64,000 nucleotides of DNA from Rossellomorea sp. SC111 (lineage in GTDB: Bacteria > Bacillota > Bacilli > Bacillales > Bacillaceae_B). The translations under genes and the position numbers were made by a program. Shown in pieces: positions 8,369 through 16,779 of this stretch (positions within the stretch are counted from its first letter, which is position 1; each line of letters opens with the position of its first letter). The notes under the pieces were generated by a model. It was not told the origin of the DNA. It worked only from the letters and a program-made list of their open reading frames with translations, and made no database searches. Location: assembly GCF_024733565.1 (NCBI RefSeq), contig NZ_JANIOC010000005.1:186001-250000 (forward strand). The letters are read 5' to 3'.

Positions 8369-8557
8369 ATGACTACATTCAAAGAATTGACCTCAAGTTT
8401 TTTACTGATCATCAGCTGGTTTCTATTTGCCATAAGTGCGTATCTTCTTTATTGGACGATAATCATGCCCTCGTATGCCATCATTCCATTCCTTCTTATT
8501 GCAGCTTCTGGTCTGTTGTGTTTTTACAGTTCTAGAAAACTGGATGGTAGAAGATAA
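8369..8557 (+). CDS. Small two-helix membrane protein
   Basis: 62 residues with two hydrophobic segments (about residues 10-33 and 36-53) and a basic tail (SSRKLDGRR), which suggests the C-terminus is cytoplasmic. GGGAGGA precedes ATG 8369. It starts 25 bp after the NlpC-like gene and is likely cotranscribed. Family not recognised. Confidence 0.6.
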   Translation: MTTFKELTSSFLLIISWFLFAISAYLLYWTIIMPSYAIIPFLLIAASGLLCFYSSRKLDGRR

Positions 8558-8639
8558 GCGGATAAGTAAAATGTACATCAACGGAATACTTGGCAACTGT
8601 CAAGACTACATATTGATAAAACAGGCTGGAGGAGAAAGA

Positions 8640-9476
8640 ATGAAGAGAGCAATAGAGGGAGTCGAATATCCTAATACAAAAAATTCTATTATGAAAGATC
8701 TCAAAAACATGGGAGTGGAAGAGGGAATGACCATTATCGTTCATTCTTCGCTATCTTCCATTGGTTGGGTGAATGGAGGAGAAGTAGCTGTTATTCAAGC
8801 TTTAATGGAGCTTGTAACAGAAGAAGGTACGATCGTCATCCCAACTCAATCAGCTTTACTTTCAGATCCGTCAGAATGGGAGATGCCTCCTGTTCCCAAA
8901 GAATGGTGGCAGCCTATTCGAGACACAATGCCTGCTTTTCACCCTTCCTATACACCAACTTATGCGATGGGGAGAATCCCTGAAGCATTCCGGAACTTTC
9001 CCGGTGTTATAAGAAGCAATCATCCAGAGGTTTCGTTTGCTGCCTGGGGTAAGGATAATGAAAGTATCATTAGAGAACATCGTTTGGAATTTGGTTTAGG
9101 TGAGCACTCACCTTTAGCTAAATTATATAAAATGAATAGCTTTGTACTCCTATTAGGTGTTGGGTACGACAGCAATACATCTTTCCACCTTGCAGAATAT
9201 AGAATTCCTTATCGTGAAATCGTCAGTAAAGGAAACCCGATCTTTATAGGTGGTGAACGAGTGTGGAAAACCTATCAAGAAATTGAAACAAGAGAAGAGC
9301 TGTTTGAAGAGATCGGAAGAGAATTCGAAAGTGAATATGAAGTATCTGTAAATCATATTGGACTTGCTGAATGTCGGTTGTTTTCATTAGAGCAAGGTGT
9401 TGATTTTGCTGAAAAATGGTTAAAAGCATATGATGACAAAGACGTTTTAGATCGTTCCAATCCATTAGAAATCTAA
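8640..9476 (+). CDS. Aminoglycoside N(3)-acetyltransferase family (AAC(3)/YokD-like)
   Basis: 278 residues. MTIIVHSSLSSIGWVNGGEVAVIQAL and GTIVIPTQSALLSDPSEW are the acetyl-CoA-binding start of the Antibiotic_NAT family; GLGEHSPLAKLY and LLLGVGYDSNTSFHLAEY are its conserved active-site blocks. Members acetylate the 3-amino group of aminoglycosides or other amines with acetyl-CoA. Chromosomal Bacillus members such as YokD do not always confer resistance. ATG 8640 is preceded by GGAGGAG; the open frame extends upstream across the small membrane gene but that part is not conserved-looking. Confidence 0.85.
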   Translation: MKRAIEGVEYPNTKNSIMKDLKNMGVEEGMTIIVHSSLSSIGWVNGGEVAVIQALMELVTEEGTIVIPTQSALLSDPSEWEMPPVPKEWWQPIRDTMPAFHPSYTPTYAMGRIPEAFRNFPGVIRSNHPEVSFAAWGKDNESIIREHRLEFGLGEHSPLAKLYKMNSFVLLLGVGYDSNTSFHLAEYRIPYREIVSKGNPIFIGGERVWKTYQEIETREELFEEIGREFESEYEVSVNHIGLAECRLFSLEQGVDFAEKWLKAYDDKDVLDRSNPLEI

Positions 9477-9576
9477 GAATGATCTCTGGTGCAACGGGTT
9501 TATTCTTTATTTGATCCCATATTTATTCCATTAACCTGAAGAACCTCTGAGGATAGAAAGGACGTGGAGGGGGGAG

Positions 9577-9921
9577 ATGCGATTAGTTAAGAAAATCGTC
9601 ACTCACTTAAATAGACTTAAGCAAATGATTTATTCCTATGACGATGAAGGTTTCTCGACTGCTGAAAAAGAATACATTGATACTATCAAGAACGTCAATC
9701 CATATGGAATTTTTGTGTTGATCTTTGGTGGGATTTCTTTCGCATTCGGACCACAATATGTCATTTTCCCAATCATCACGTTGACAGTAGCAATACTAAC
9801 AATCTGGACCTTTGATAAAGAAACAGAAGACAACCCTTGGACGTTTTTCCTGGGAACTGTACTATCTCTTACAGGGATGTATATGCATATGGTGGGAGCG
9901 GTTCATATTCTCATTCTTTAA
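9577..9921 (+). CDS. Membrane protein, function unknown
   Basis: 114 residues: a charged N-terminal region of about 40 residues, then three hydrophobic segments (YGIFVLIFGGISFAFG, VIFPIITLTVAILTIW and WTFFLGTVLSLTGMYMHMVGAVHILIL). GGAGGGGGG precedes ATG 9577. The DUF3951-like gene follows after 16 bp, so the two form a short operon. I do not recognise the family. Confidence 0.55.
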   Translation: MRLVKKIVTHLNRLKQMIYSYDDEGFSTAEKEYIDTIKNVNPYGIFVLIFGGISFAFGPQYVIFPIITLTVAILTIWTFDKETEDNPWTFFLGTVLSLTGMYMHMVGAVHILIL

Positions 9922-9937
9922 AGGAGGGGAAGGGTAG

Positions 9938-10147
9938 ATGGAAATCATCAATAGTATTCAAGAGGTATTATCAATGGGGCTTGCATTTGTAGTTTATCTT
10001 GCCATACCAGCTTTTATTATCTTTAGAGCTATTAGAAGAAAGAAACTCCCAAGTAATCATTACACCCCTTTTGACGATATCCTGGACGGCAAAGTGAGAG
10101 ACCCTGATGAAGAAAATGAGAGCGTTGATAATAATAGAATGAACTAA
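9938..10147 (+). CDS. DUF3951-like small membrane protein
   Basis: 69 residues: one membrane segment (about residues 13-32), a basic RAIRRKK stop-transfer, then a short cytoplasmic tail with NHYTPFDDILDG, the conserved end of DUF3951 proteins known from Bacillus. Function unknown. A close paralogue with a one-base deletion sits at 11797-12014, so this is the intact member of a duplicated pair. AAAGGAGGGGA precedes the ATG. Confidence 0.65.
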   Translation: MEIINSIQEVLSMGLAFVVYLAIPAFIIFRAIRRKKLPSNHYTPFDDILDGKVRDPDEENESVDNNRMN

Positions 10148-10174
10148 GAGATTATAAAAAAAGGAGAGAAGGAT

Positions 10175-10546
10175 TTGAGTAAATCATTCATTGAGCAGGT
10201 ACATTACATTAGAATTCCAGTCAAGAATGTTGAACAGTCAGCACAATGGTATAGAGATATGTTAGGTCTGCAGCTATTAAACGTAACCGAGGAACTGGCC
10301 GCAATCAAAGTAAATGAAGGTCCTTTTCTACTGGTCCTCATTCCAACAGAAGATGAAACCTTTGCCCATTTTACAGTCAATCAAGAACAGGAATTCAGCA
10401 TCGGCTTTACAAGTCCGAAGCTGGCTGAATTTCATCAACATTTAAAGGATCACAAAGTAAAGGTCGATGAGATAAAAGAAGATAACGGCCATGCCTTTTT
10501 CCACTTTTATGATCCAGATGGCAATAAACTGCAAGCCCACTGGTAA
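10175..10546 (+). CDS. VOC family protein
   Basis: 123 residues with the glyoxalase/dihydroxybiphenyl dioxygenase fold: VHYIRIPVKNVEQSAQWYRDMLGL opens the first module and HAFFHFYDPDGNKLQAHW closes the second. The usual last acidic ligand position reads LQAHW, so metal binding may be lost or altered. The TTG start follows AAAAAAGGAGAGAAGG. The gene ends at a strong terminator, closing the 9577-10546 group. Confidence 0.8.
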   Translation: MSKSFIEQVHYIRIPVKNVEQSAQWYRDMLGLQLLNVTEELAAIKVNEGPFLLVLIPTEDETFAHFTVNQEQEFSIGFTSPKLAEFHQHLKDHKVKVDEIKEDNGHAFFHFYDPDGNKLQAHW

Positions 10547-10552
10547 TAGCTC

Positions 10553-10589
10553 AAGCCGATTTCCGTACGTAACGGGAATCGGCTTTTTT
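10553..10589 (+). terminator. Intrinsic terminator after VOC gene
   Basis: AAGCCGATTTCCGT and ACGGGAATCGGCTT form a long stem followed by TTTTTTG. A textbook rho-independent terminator 7 bp after the stop codon. Confidence 0.9.
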
Positions 10590-10610
10590 GATGAAATTTC
10601 AAAAATATGG

Positions 10611-10669
10611 TTGACTACTCAGTTGAACTGTATTAAATTGTTATTAAGCTGAACTATATAGTTGAACTG
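10611..10669 (+). promoter_or_regulatory. PadR promoter with three operator-like repeats
   Basis: TTGACT (10611-10616) and TAAATT (10634-10639), 17 bp apart, are a plausible promoter. AGTTGAACTG occurs at 10621-10630 inside the spacer and again at 10660-10669, with AGCTGAACTA at 10647-10656; the starts are 26 and 13 bp apart. Each core (AGTT-G-AACT) is itself symmetric. Autorepression by the adjacent PadR protein is inferred. Confidence 0.55.
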
Positions 10670-10686
10670 AATAAAAGGGTGAGAAC

Positions 10687-11004
10687 ATGAAACATAAATT
10701 ATTGCCATTGTCTGAAACGATGCATTACATTTTATTAGCTCTCCGTGAGCCACTCCACGGCTATGCCGCCATGCAGAAGATCGAAGAAATGAGTAATGGG
10801 ACCGTTATGTTAGCTGCCGGCACATTATACGGTGCGATTGAAAACTTGAATAAACACGGTTGGATCGAACCAGTTGGGAATTCAGGTCGGAGGAAAATAT
10901 ATCAGATCACCTCAGAAGGAAATACCATTTTGAATATGGAGCAAGAAAGGCTCTTGCATATTGTATCCTTGTATGAAGGAAGTGAAGCGAATGAAGAAGT
11001 TTAA
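10687..11004 (+). CDS. PadR-family transcriptional regulator
   Basis: 105 residues with the PadR winged-helix: LSETMHYILLALREPLHGYAAMQKIEEMS, AAGTLYGAIENLNKHGWIEPVG (recognition helix and wing start) and RRKIYQITSEG. The short C-terminal helix indicates the small, subfamily-2 type. It overlaps the DUF2812 gene by 14 bp, a pairing common in Firmicutes in which PadR represses the pair until an inducer, often membrane-active, appears. GGGTGAG precedes ATG 10687, and operator-like repeats lie in the promoter. Confidence 0.9.
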   Translation: MKHKLLPLSETMHYILLALREPLHGYAAMQKIEEMSNGTVMLAAGTLYGAIENLNKHGWIEPVGNSGRRKIYQITSEGNTILNMEQERLLHIVSLYEGSEANEEV

Positions 11005-11557
11005 ATGGTTCATCAGTATTGAAAAGGAAGAACGTTGGCTGAACGAACAATTACAAAAAGGCTATCGTTGCACAAACATTAGTGGACTGGGAATATACAC
11101 CTTCGAAAAAACAGACAAGAAATATGTGATGCGACTGGACTATCAGGATTATCTCTCCAAGAAAAAGTTGGAGGAATACAGAGGGATCTATGAGGATTTC
11201 GGTTGGAACTACCTGAAAGGGTACTGGCTGAGCGGAATACGTTATTGGCAGAAAGAAAGTGATGACCAGAATGAAATCTTCTCCGACCGGGAGTCAAAGA
11301 GTCATTATTATAAACGACTCATGGGTTATTCCTTTTGGTTTGGTATGATTTTTCTGGTGTATTCCTTTACTTACTACAGAGATTCGTCATTATATCATGA
11401 AGGTCTTTGGAGCATGGAGAATGAGTTGTTTTGGAAAGCGTTTATTTTTGAAACGCCATTTGTTCTGCTGAAATTGTTTCCTGCTTTTATGGTGGTTTTA
11501 TTGGCTGGGAGTTATTATAAGGCTTATCGGAAGTATTCGGTGTTAAAAGAAGAATAG
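10991..11557 (+). CDS. DUF2812 domain-containing membrane protein
   Basis: 188 residues. The N-terminal KFKWFISIEKEERWLNEQ followed by GYRCTNISGLGIYTFEK and YVMRLDYQDY is the DUF2812 signature; two C-terminal membrane segments follow (about residues 108-126 and 160-178). Function is unknown; the family is nearly always paired with PadR regulators. ATG 10991 lies inside the end of the padR gene with GAAGGAAGTG upstream, giving translational coupling. Confidence 0.85.
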   Translation: MKKFKWFISIEKEERWLNEQLQKGYRCTNISGLGIYTFEKTDKKYVMRLDYQDYLSKKKLEEYRGIYEDFGWNYLKGYWLSGIRYWQKESDDQNEIFSDRESKSHYYKRLMGYSFWFGMIFLVYSFTYYRDSSLYHEGLWSMENELFWKAFIFETPFVLLKLFPAFMVVLLAGSYYKAYRKYSVLKEE

Positions 11558-11619
11558 TGAGAAGAGTTATTTACTGTTTTAAAACACTAGTGACTGAAAA
11601 GTACTGTGTTTAAAGTAAA

Positions 11620-11712
11620 GGGAGCTTATTCAAATAGGATGAGCTTCTTTTTTATTTGAAGTTTTTCTTGAGTAAGATGCTCGATTTTGGAATAATTGGT
11701 ATTAAGTTACAG
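11620..11712 (+). repeat. Second dispersed repeat, copy 1, with terminator hairpin
   Basis: The first half is a terminator: GGAGCTTAT and GATGAGCTTC flank a short loop, followed by TTTTTTATTT. The second half (from 11662) is the core TTTCTTGAGTAAG...GATTTTGGAATAATTGG, then TATTAAGTTA, shared with 26921-26967 and 30661-30706. The hairpin ends the padR-DUF2812 transcript. Confidence 0.7.
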
Positions 11713-11796
11713 GGTTTTAGACGTCAAAAACAGAATGCTTTGCTTACCTTCTCCGTCACTCAGTGTACCTTGTCATTCTTGATGGGAGGGAATTCG

Positions 11797-12014
11797 ATGG
11801 AAACAATAAATAGAATACAAGAACTATTAACCAGTGGCCATTCTTTTATTGTCTATATCTCCATACCTGCGTTTATTTTCATAAAAGCTGTTAGAAGAAA
11901 GAAGCTCTCTAATAATACTTACACTCCAGTAGACGCTTTCTTGATGGTAAAGTGAAAGATTTTGAAGATGATGACTGTAGAGATTCATTCAACCCAAGAG
12001 GAGGAACATTATGA
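11797..12014 (+). pseudogene. DUF3951-like paralogue disrupted by one-base deletion
   Basis: ATG 11797 (after GGGAGGG) begins METINRIQELLTSGHSF, parallel to the intact gene at 9938 (MEIINSIQEVLSMGLAF), then IPAFIFIKAVRRKKL and NTYTPVDA. Here one base is missing relative to the paralogue (GACGATATCCTGGACGG against GACGCTTTCTTGATGG). The frame stops early at 11955; after correction it reads LDGKVKDFEDDD and ends at TGA 12012-12014, overlapping the next start by ATGA. A recently decayed duplicate, or possibly a sequencing error. Confidence 0.75.
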
Positions 12015-12487
12015 GGAAATTTTTCTTTTTGCTAATCGCAGCGTCTTTTCTTCTATTAGGCTGTAGCGAAAAAGGCAATGGTGAAAGTCTGGTTTCATAT
12101 GATCATAATCAACTTGCAAGTGATTTAGAAAGCGAAGGCATTGAACCTAAATTACCGACAGAGTTTCCGGTACGTATTACAGAATATGAGATAGTGAAAC
12201 CACCGCATGAATCGTCCAGACACGAGATGCAACTAACAGGTGAGAATGGTGAAATATTTAATCTAGTCGTCCATTCATCTCCTGTAACTTACGATGGAGA
12301 ATTGGAAAATCAAGAAGAAGTGAAGGTACAAGGAAATGAAGGTTTCTATGCTGTGAATGATGTAACTGGTCCATCTGTACATTGGACAGATGGCGATTAT
12401 CATTACATCTTAGAATATCAAACGATAGGATTAGAGACAGAAGTGAACAAAGAAACAATGATGGCTATAGCAGAATCATTTAAATAA
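12011..12487 (+). CDS. Putative lipoprotein
   Basis: 158 residues with a lipoprotein signal: MRKFFFLLIAASFLLLGC, the lipobox LLGC placing the acylated cysteine near residue 18. The mature part is soluble and beta-rich (EFPVRITEYEIVKPP, YHYILEYQTIG). It is expected on the outer face of the cytoplasmic membrane. AGAGGAGGA precedes ATG 12011, and the start overlaps the restored end of the upstream pseudogene, so the two were once an operon. Function unknown. Confidence 0.7.
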   Translation: MRKFFFLLIAASFLLLGCSEKGNGESLVSYDHNQLASDLESEGIEPKLPTEFPVRITEYEIVKPPHESSRHEMQLTGENGEIFNLVVHSSPVTYDGELENQEEVKVQGNEGFYAVNDVTGPSVHWTDGDYHYILEYQTIGLETEVNKETMMAIAESFK

Positions 12488-12535
12488 ATGATTGGATAAG
12501 AACTTCGTGAATAAAACGTAGACAAGAGGGATGAT

Positions 12536-13033
12536 TTGAAGAAGTTACTATGTGTTTTATGCTTCCTTTTTTTATGTAGTTGTAGCACTGACACGGGAGA
12601 CAAAGAGCGGATAACGATCCTTGAAAATGAAAGTAATGTAGCCTATTCTGAAAGTCAAAATGTATTAGCACCCAGGGTATGCTTAGAAAATCAAAAGGAA
12701 GAACAATCAAATGAACCATTTTTAGTGGCGTTCGATGTAAACGATGGGTTAAAGTCTATCGTTGAAAAGGACTCTAACGTTTCAATTGATAGTCGGAATC
12801 TGCTTAATGACAGAGGAGCAGACATTGCTAGTTTACCACCTGATGGAAAATCATTTTGCATAGGAACTACTTTCTCACTGACTAGACTAGTTGCACAAAA
12901 TGAATTAGAAAAGATGGTAACTCAAGGTGGTCTTAAGGTATCCGTTACTGAATTAGATGGTGGAGTGATTTCATCTTATATCATAGAGGAGTTTGTGATA
13001 GGAAACCCTGATGGTTCGATAGTTGAACCGTAG
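12536..13033 (+). CDS. Putative lipoprotein
   Basis: 165 residues starting at TTG 12536 after AAGAGGG. MKKLLCVLCFLFLCSC is a lipoprotein signal with cysteine at residue 16. The mature domain (DKERITILENESNVAYSE, then VSVTELDGGVISSYIIEEF) has no recognised family; two further cysteines (CLENQ, FCIGTT) may form a disulfide. It follows the previous lipoprotein gene by 48 bp and ends before a terminator, suggesting a two-gene lipoprotein unit. Confidence 0.65.
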   Translation: MKKLLCVLCFLFLCSCSTDTGDKERITILENESNVAYSESQNVLAPRVCLENQKEEQSNEPFLVAFDVNDGLKSIVEKDSNVSIDSRNLLNDRGADIASLPPDGKSFCIGTTFSLTRLVAQNELEKMVTQGGLKVSVTELDGGVISSYIIEEFVIGNPDGSIVEP

Positions 13034-13102
13034 AGGTTTGAAAGGAACCATCTATACCAACTATTTTTTTCTGAAAAATTCAATAGCATGTAGACTTATG
13101 GA

Positions 13103-13130
13103 AGGGACTCGACATTGACGGGTCTTTTTT
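13103..13130 (+). terminator. Intrinsic terminator after lipoprotein genes
   Basis: GGGACTCG and CGGGTC pair across a short loop (one G-U) and are followed by TTTTTT. It lies about 70 bp after the lipoprotein stop codon. Confidence 0.65.
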
Positions 13131-13316
13131 ACTTTGTTGGTTGGCAAAATGAGAATGATCGTTAAGAAAACTAGAAATTATTTATTCGGGTTGATTTCTT
13201 ATTGAGGAAATCCCATTCCCCATTGATCACATTTTTAATAAATAATATTAAAATATGCCATTTCTAAAACTTTTTCCATATTCCATACGAATATATGGAT
13301 AGAAGGCAGTGAGATT

Positions 13317-13871
13317 ATGAACATAGAAGAACGATGGATTAAGAAAATAAAAAAAAGTGGAAGTCATGAAGCAGCTAATGAATTGATTTCAAGGTATTAC
13401 CGGGAAATGTATTCATTCGTCTACAAGCAGACAATCGACTCGGAGCTTTCCTATGATCTGACACAAGAAATCTTTATCAGTGCTCTAAAATCGATTGGGA
13501 ATTTTGATCCCAAGAGGGCTTCATTCCGAACCTGGCTTTATAAGGTTGCTTCAAACCGTGTGGTGGATTACTTTCGCTCCCGGCACTATCAATATAGGAA
13601 ACTGACTGAACAGTTGGAAGAGAGTGACCTTGAAGAAAAAGAGGGGTTCGTCATTCGGCTTGAGTACCAAGAGGAAGTAGAACAGATTGCAGAGACCGTC
13701 AGCAAGCTGGATGCGGGCATCCAACAGATTGTCCGGTTGAAACTGTTTGGGGAGTATACGCTGAAGGAAATTGGGAATCTCTTGGAACTCCCCCTTTCCA
13801 CTGTAAAGACGAGGTACTATGCGGGAATCAAATTGATAAAAAAAGAAATGAAGGTGAATCAATATGACTAA
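13317..13871 (+). CDS. ECF-type RNA polymerase sigma factor
   Basis: 184 residues. Region 2: ANELISRYYREMYSFVYKQTIDSELSYDLTQEIFISALKSIGNFDPKRASFRTWLYKVASNRVVDYFR. Region 4: LDAGIQQIVRLKLFGEYTLKEIGNLLELPLSTVKTRYYAGIKLIKKEM. The linker lacks a region 3, as in ECF factors. It overlaps the next membrane-protein gene by 8 bp and heads an operon with an ABC transporter, so it probably controls that operon in response to an envelope signal. The start has a weak site (AAGGCAGTGAG). Confidence 0.9.
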   Translation: MNIEERWIKKIKKSGSHEAANELISRYYREMYSFVYKQTIDSELSYDLTQEIFISALKSIGNFDPKRASFRTWLYKVASNRVVDYFRSRHYQYRKLTEQLEESDLEEKEGFVIRLEYQEEVEQIAETVSKLDAGIQQIVRLKLFGEYTLKEIGNLLELPLSTVKTRYYAGIKLIKKEMKVNQYD

Positions 13872-14622
13872 AGAAAAATTCCATATTCCGATGCCTGAAG
13901 AAAAGATGGTCAAAAGGGAAATTCACACTATCATTGGTTTGGGAATGAAGCCAAAACAGTCTTTCTCCGCATTTATTTGGAAGATGCAGAAGGAACTTGG
14001 CTTTCGGTATCTGTTTGCAAATCAGAGGGACGGAATTATCATGACCTTCTCCATCATGGCGGCACTCATCTTTTTTATGTCTACGGTGACTGAAGGGTCC
14101 GGTGCCGGGGAGAGAGTATATGGAGCGGTCTTCTTGGTTTCACCTCTTCTCTTTATGGCACTATCTCTGTATGACTCGATTGGAAAAAGACAGAGTGCGG
14201 TATTAGAAGTGGAAATGACGGCGAAGTATAACCTTCATCAGGTTTCTGCGTTTCGAATGTTACATTTCAGCATTCTTTCAATCCTGGTAAACACATTTGT
14301 GATTGTTTGCCTTGTGTGGAGTGGTCATTCTTTTGAAATCCTAAGGGCACTAATGATATCCACAACGTCATTATTTTTGTTTTCGACTTTCTATCTGATG
14401 GTCTTTATGAAGGGGCGTTTCGGTTTAGGCGCACTTAAGGTAGGAGTGGGCTGGAGTATCTTGAATTTCATTCCTTTAGTTGTGGACCGGGTGGTATATA
14501 TGCAATTTCTAATGACCGCTCCAGTTTTAGTTTATGGACTCGTACTGGCCGTAACCATGGTTTGCAATTTGTATTACTTAAGTAAGCTGGTCCGGATGAG
14601 ACCAGCAGAGGGAGTGTTGTGA
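13864..14622 (+). CDS. Membrane protein of sigma/ABC operon (possible anti-sigma factor)
   Basis: 252 residues: a cytoplasmic N-terminus of about 55 residues (IPMPEEKMVKREIHTIIGLGMK, WKMQKELGFRYL) followed by about six membrane segments. It has no recognisable zinc anti-sigma motif. Its position directly after the sigma factor gene (8-bp overlap) and the cytoplasmic N-terminus make an anti-sigma role plausible but unproven; it could instead be an extra transporter subunit. The next gene starts 1 bp after its stop. Confidence 0.6.
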   Translation: MTKEKFHIPMPEEKMVKREIHTIIGLGMKPKQSFSAFIWKMQKELGFRYLFANQRDGIIMTFSIMAALIFFMSTVTEGSGAGERVYGAVFLVSPLLFMALSLYDSIGKRQSAVLEVEMTAKYNLHQVSAFRMLHFSILSILVNTFVIVCLVWSGHSFEILRALMISTTSLFLFSTFYLMVFMKGRFGLGALKVGVGWSILNFIPLVVDRVVYMQFLMTAPVLVYGLVLAVTMVCNLYYLSKLVRMRPAEGVL

Positions 14623-14623
14623 C

Positions 14624-15499
14624 ATGTTAGTCGTGAAAGATGTAGGGAAACAATACGGTGATTTTACAGCATTGAATGAGATTAACCTTGAATTCGAACG
14701 AGGAATTTACGGTCTCCTTGCTCCAAATGGTGCAGGGAAGACATCTCTGATCAAAATGCTCGTCACCCTCGTTTACCCGACAAGAGGTGAAATTCTTTAT
14801 AATGGAACAAACATTGTTGAGCTTGACGAAGATTATCGAGATATCCTCGGATATTTACCACAACATTTCGGTTTTTACAAGCATTACACACCAATGAAGT
14901 ATCTGATGTATCTTGCTGCATTGAAAGGAATCGAAAAGAAGTTGGCTGCAGCCAAGATTGAGAAGTTATTGGAGAGTGTGGCGCTAACGGATGTCGCCAA
15001 TAAGAAAATGAGGAAGTTCTCTGGAGGAATGATTCAGCGTGTAGGCATTGCTCAGGCGCTCCTGAATGATCCCAAGATTTTGATTCTGGACGAACCAACC
15101 GCAGGATTAGATCCAAAAGAGCGGGCGCGCTTCCGGCGGATTCTGACTAGTTTATCCCAGGACCGTTTGATTATCATATCCACTCATATTGTGTCAGACA
15201 TCGAGTCAATTGCGAATCAAGTGATTATGATTAAGAATCAGAAGGTTTTATTTAACGAATCTGCACAGTCCATATGTGAAACCCTGAGGGGAGAAGTTTA
15301 TGAAACAATGATCTCAAACGCTGAGTTGGAAACCTTCAGGAAGATGTATGCGATTCTTGGTGAGAAGCAAGAAGAAGGTAATGTAAGAGTGCGCTTTGTT
15401 CATAAAGGAGAAAGTGAAAAAGGTTGGATAAACGCAACGCCGAATCTTGAGGATGTCTTCTTATATGAATACCGAGATCGATTGCAGGCAGAAGGATAA
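14624..15499 (+). CDS. ABC transporter ATP-binding protein
   Basis: 291 residues. Walker A is APNGAGKTS (the usual glycine before NGAGK is present as AP-NGAGKT), the Q-loop is GYLPQHFGFY, the signature is FSGGMIQRVGIAQAL, Walker B is ILILDEPTAGLDP, and the H-loop is IIISTHIVSDIE. It energises the two permeases encoded next. The type is the ABC-2/bacitracin-resistance-like group used for export of lipids, peptides or drugs. The C-terminal 80 residues form the accessory domain usual in this group. Confidence 0.9.
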   Translation: MLVVKDVGKQYGDFTALNEINLEFERGIYGLLAPNGAGKTSLIKMLVTLVYPTRGEILYNGTNIVELDEDYRDILGYLPQHFGFYKHYTPMKYLMYLAALKGIEKKLAAAKIEKLLESVALTDVANKKMRKFSGGMIQRVGIAQALLNDPKILILDEPTAGLDPKERARFRRILTSLSQDRLIIISTHIVSDIESIANQVIMIKNQKVLFNESAQSICETLRGEVYETMISNAELETFRKMYAILGEKQEEGNVRVRFVHKGESEKGWINATPNLEDVFLYEYRDRLQAEG

Positions 15500-15505
15500 G
15501 CGCAC

Positions 15506-16768
15506 ATGAGAATAATAATTCTGGAATCCAAGAAGGCGATCGCCTCTCCAATCATCTTTGGATTACTACTCTTATTTCTCGCCTGGAATGTCTTTTATAT
15601 CATTGACAACAATGAAGTTCCAGAAGAATTAGGTGTAGTGAATAAAATTGTAAATACGTATGGAACTGAGATAACGGAGGATTCACTGAAAGAACTAAAT
15701 CAGGAAATTGTAAAGGATTTAGAAGGATTAAATGCTATTACACAAAAAAAGTCAGGTGAGAGTTATGAGCATGCTGGTGAATTGTTTTCCGATCTGAACA
15801 ACGGAGAACAACCTTTCTATACCGATGAGGAACTTCAGTTCTTCAACACTATTTATCTTGAGGAATTGTATTTGAATCGGGCACAGTCCATGGACCAGGC
15901 ATATTCTAAATTCAATATTAAAAAAATGGGTGAAAAGCAAATTAACGGATTTCAACTGTCTGGTGATGCGGCTAACATGGTGAAGAACGGGTTTGAGGCA
16001 TTTGAAAGCAGATTCGAAGAACTTAAGGAAAACGGAGAATACAACGAGTGGTTTTTTGAAGGTAAACAATTTGCGATGCACGGTCTCCTATTTAAGAAGG
16101 TGTTCAGGCATATTATTATCGAGTCTATGATTCTAGTCGTCCTTTCGACTGCGCTGATTACCAATTTCGAATTTGAGAATGGTACGGGACTTGTCACTTT
16201 TACAACGAGGAGAGGCAGGAGGTTGATGATTGATAAGCTTAAGGCTTCCTTGATGGCATCTTCTCTTATTACATTATTGTTACTGTCCGTGACACTCGGT
16301 GCTTATTTCATCAAATTTGATTATTCTCAGCTATGGTATAGCTCGATAAACAGTGGCTTTAATTGGGAGACTCAGTTTCCCTATGTTTCATGGTGGGATT
16401 TCTCTTTTATAATCTATTTGACTCTGGCAGTCATCGTTTCTTATACATGCATGCTATTATTCACTGTTCTTACCTTTAATCTTTCCATTATGTTGAAGAA
16501 CAGTTATTTCACAATAATCGCTTTCTCAGTCTTTTTCATCTCGATGATTATACTGCAAGGTTTCGTCCCAGGTTCTTCCGTCTTTAAGGTCCTGGCGGGG
16601 TTTAACTTGTCAATACTCGTGTTGAACCCTCACCAATGGTGGATGGCGACAGGAGGTTTGACAATGTTTAAATACTATGAAGTGCAAACGCTCATCGTAT
16701 GGGCAGTTGTCCTTGCTATTTCCTGCTACGGTTCTATGAAAAAAATCATGAAAGAAGAGATTACATAA
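15506..16768 (+). CDS. ABC transporter permease (ABC-2 type)
   Basis: 420 residues. One membrane helix near the N-terminus (about 11-29) is followed by a large extracytoplasmic domain of roughly 170 residues, then about five membrane segments from residue 200. This is the layout of ABC-2 export permeases with a sensing loop. It starts 6 bp after the ATPase stop with AAGGAT as site. It pairs with the next gene as a likely heterodimer. Confidence 0.85.
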   Translation: MRIIILESKKAIASPIIFGLLLLFLAWNVFYIIDNNEVPEELGVVNKIVNTYGTEITEDSLKELNQEIVKDLEGLNAITQKKSGESYEHAGELFSDLNNGEQPFYTDEELQFFNTIYLEELYLNRAQSMDQAYSKFNIKKMGEKQINGFQLSGDAANMVKNGFEAFESRFEELKENGEYNEWFFEGKQFAMHGLLFKKVFRHIIIESMILVVLSTALITNFEFENGTGLVTFTTRRGRRLMIDKLKASLMASSLITLLLLSVTLGAYFIKFDYSQLWYSSINSGFNWETQFPYVSWWDFSFIIYLTLAVIVSYTCMLLFTVLTFNLSIMLKNSYFTIIAFSVFFISMIILQGFVPGSSVFKVLAGFNLSILVLNPHQWWMATGGLTMFKYYEVQTLIVWAVVLAISCYGSMKKIMKEEIT

Positions 16769-16779
16769 GGAGAAATGTT

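Noticed and set aside
8475-8639. N-terminal extension of the AAC(3)-like frame
   Set aside because: It overlaps the small membrane gene at 8369-8557, is not AAC(3)-like, and a good GGAGGAG/ATG occurs at 8640.
13262-13316. ECF promoter for the first sigma/ABC operon
   Set aside because: A CGAATA-like element is present upstream of the sigma gene but no convincing -35 box at a suitable distance.
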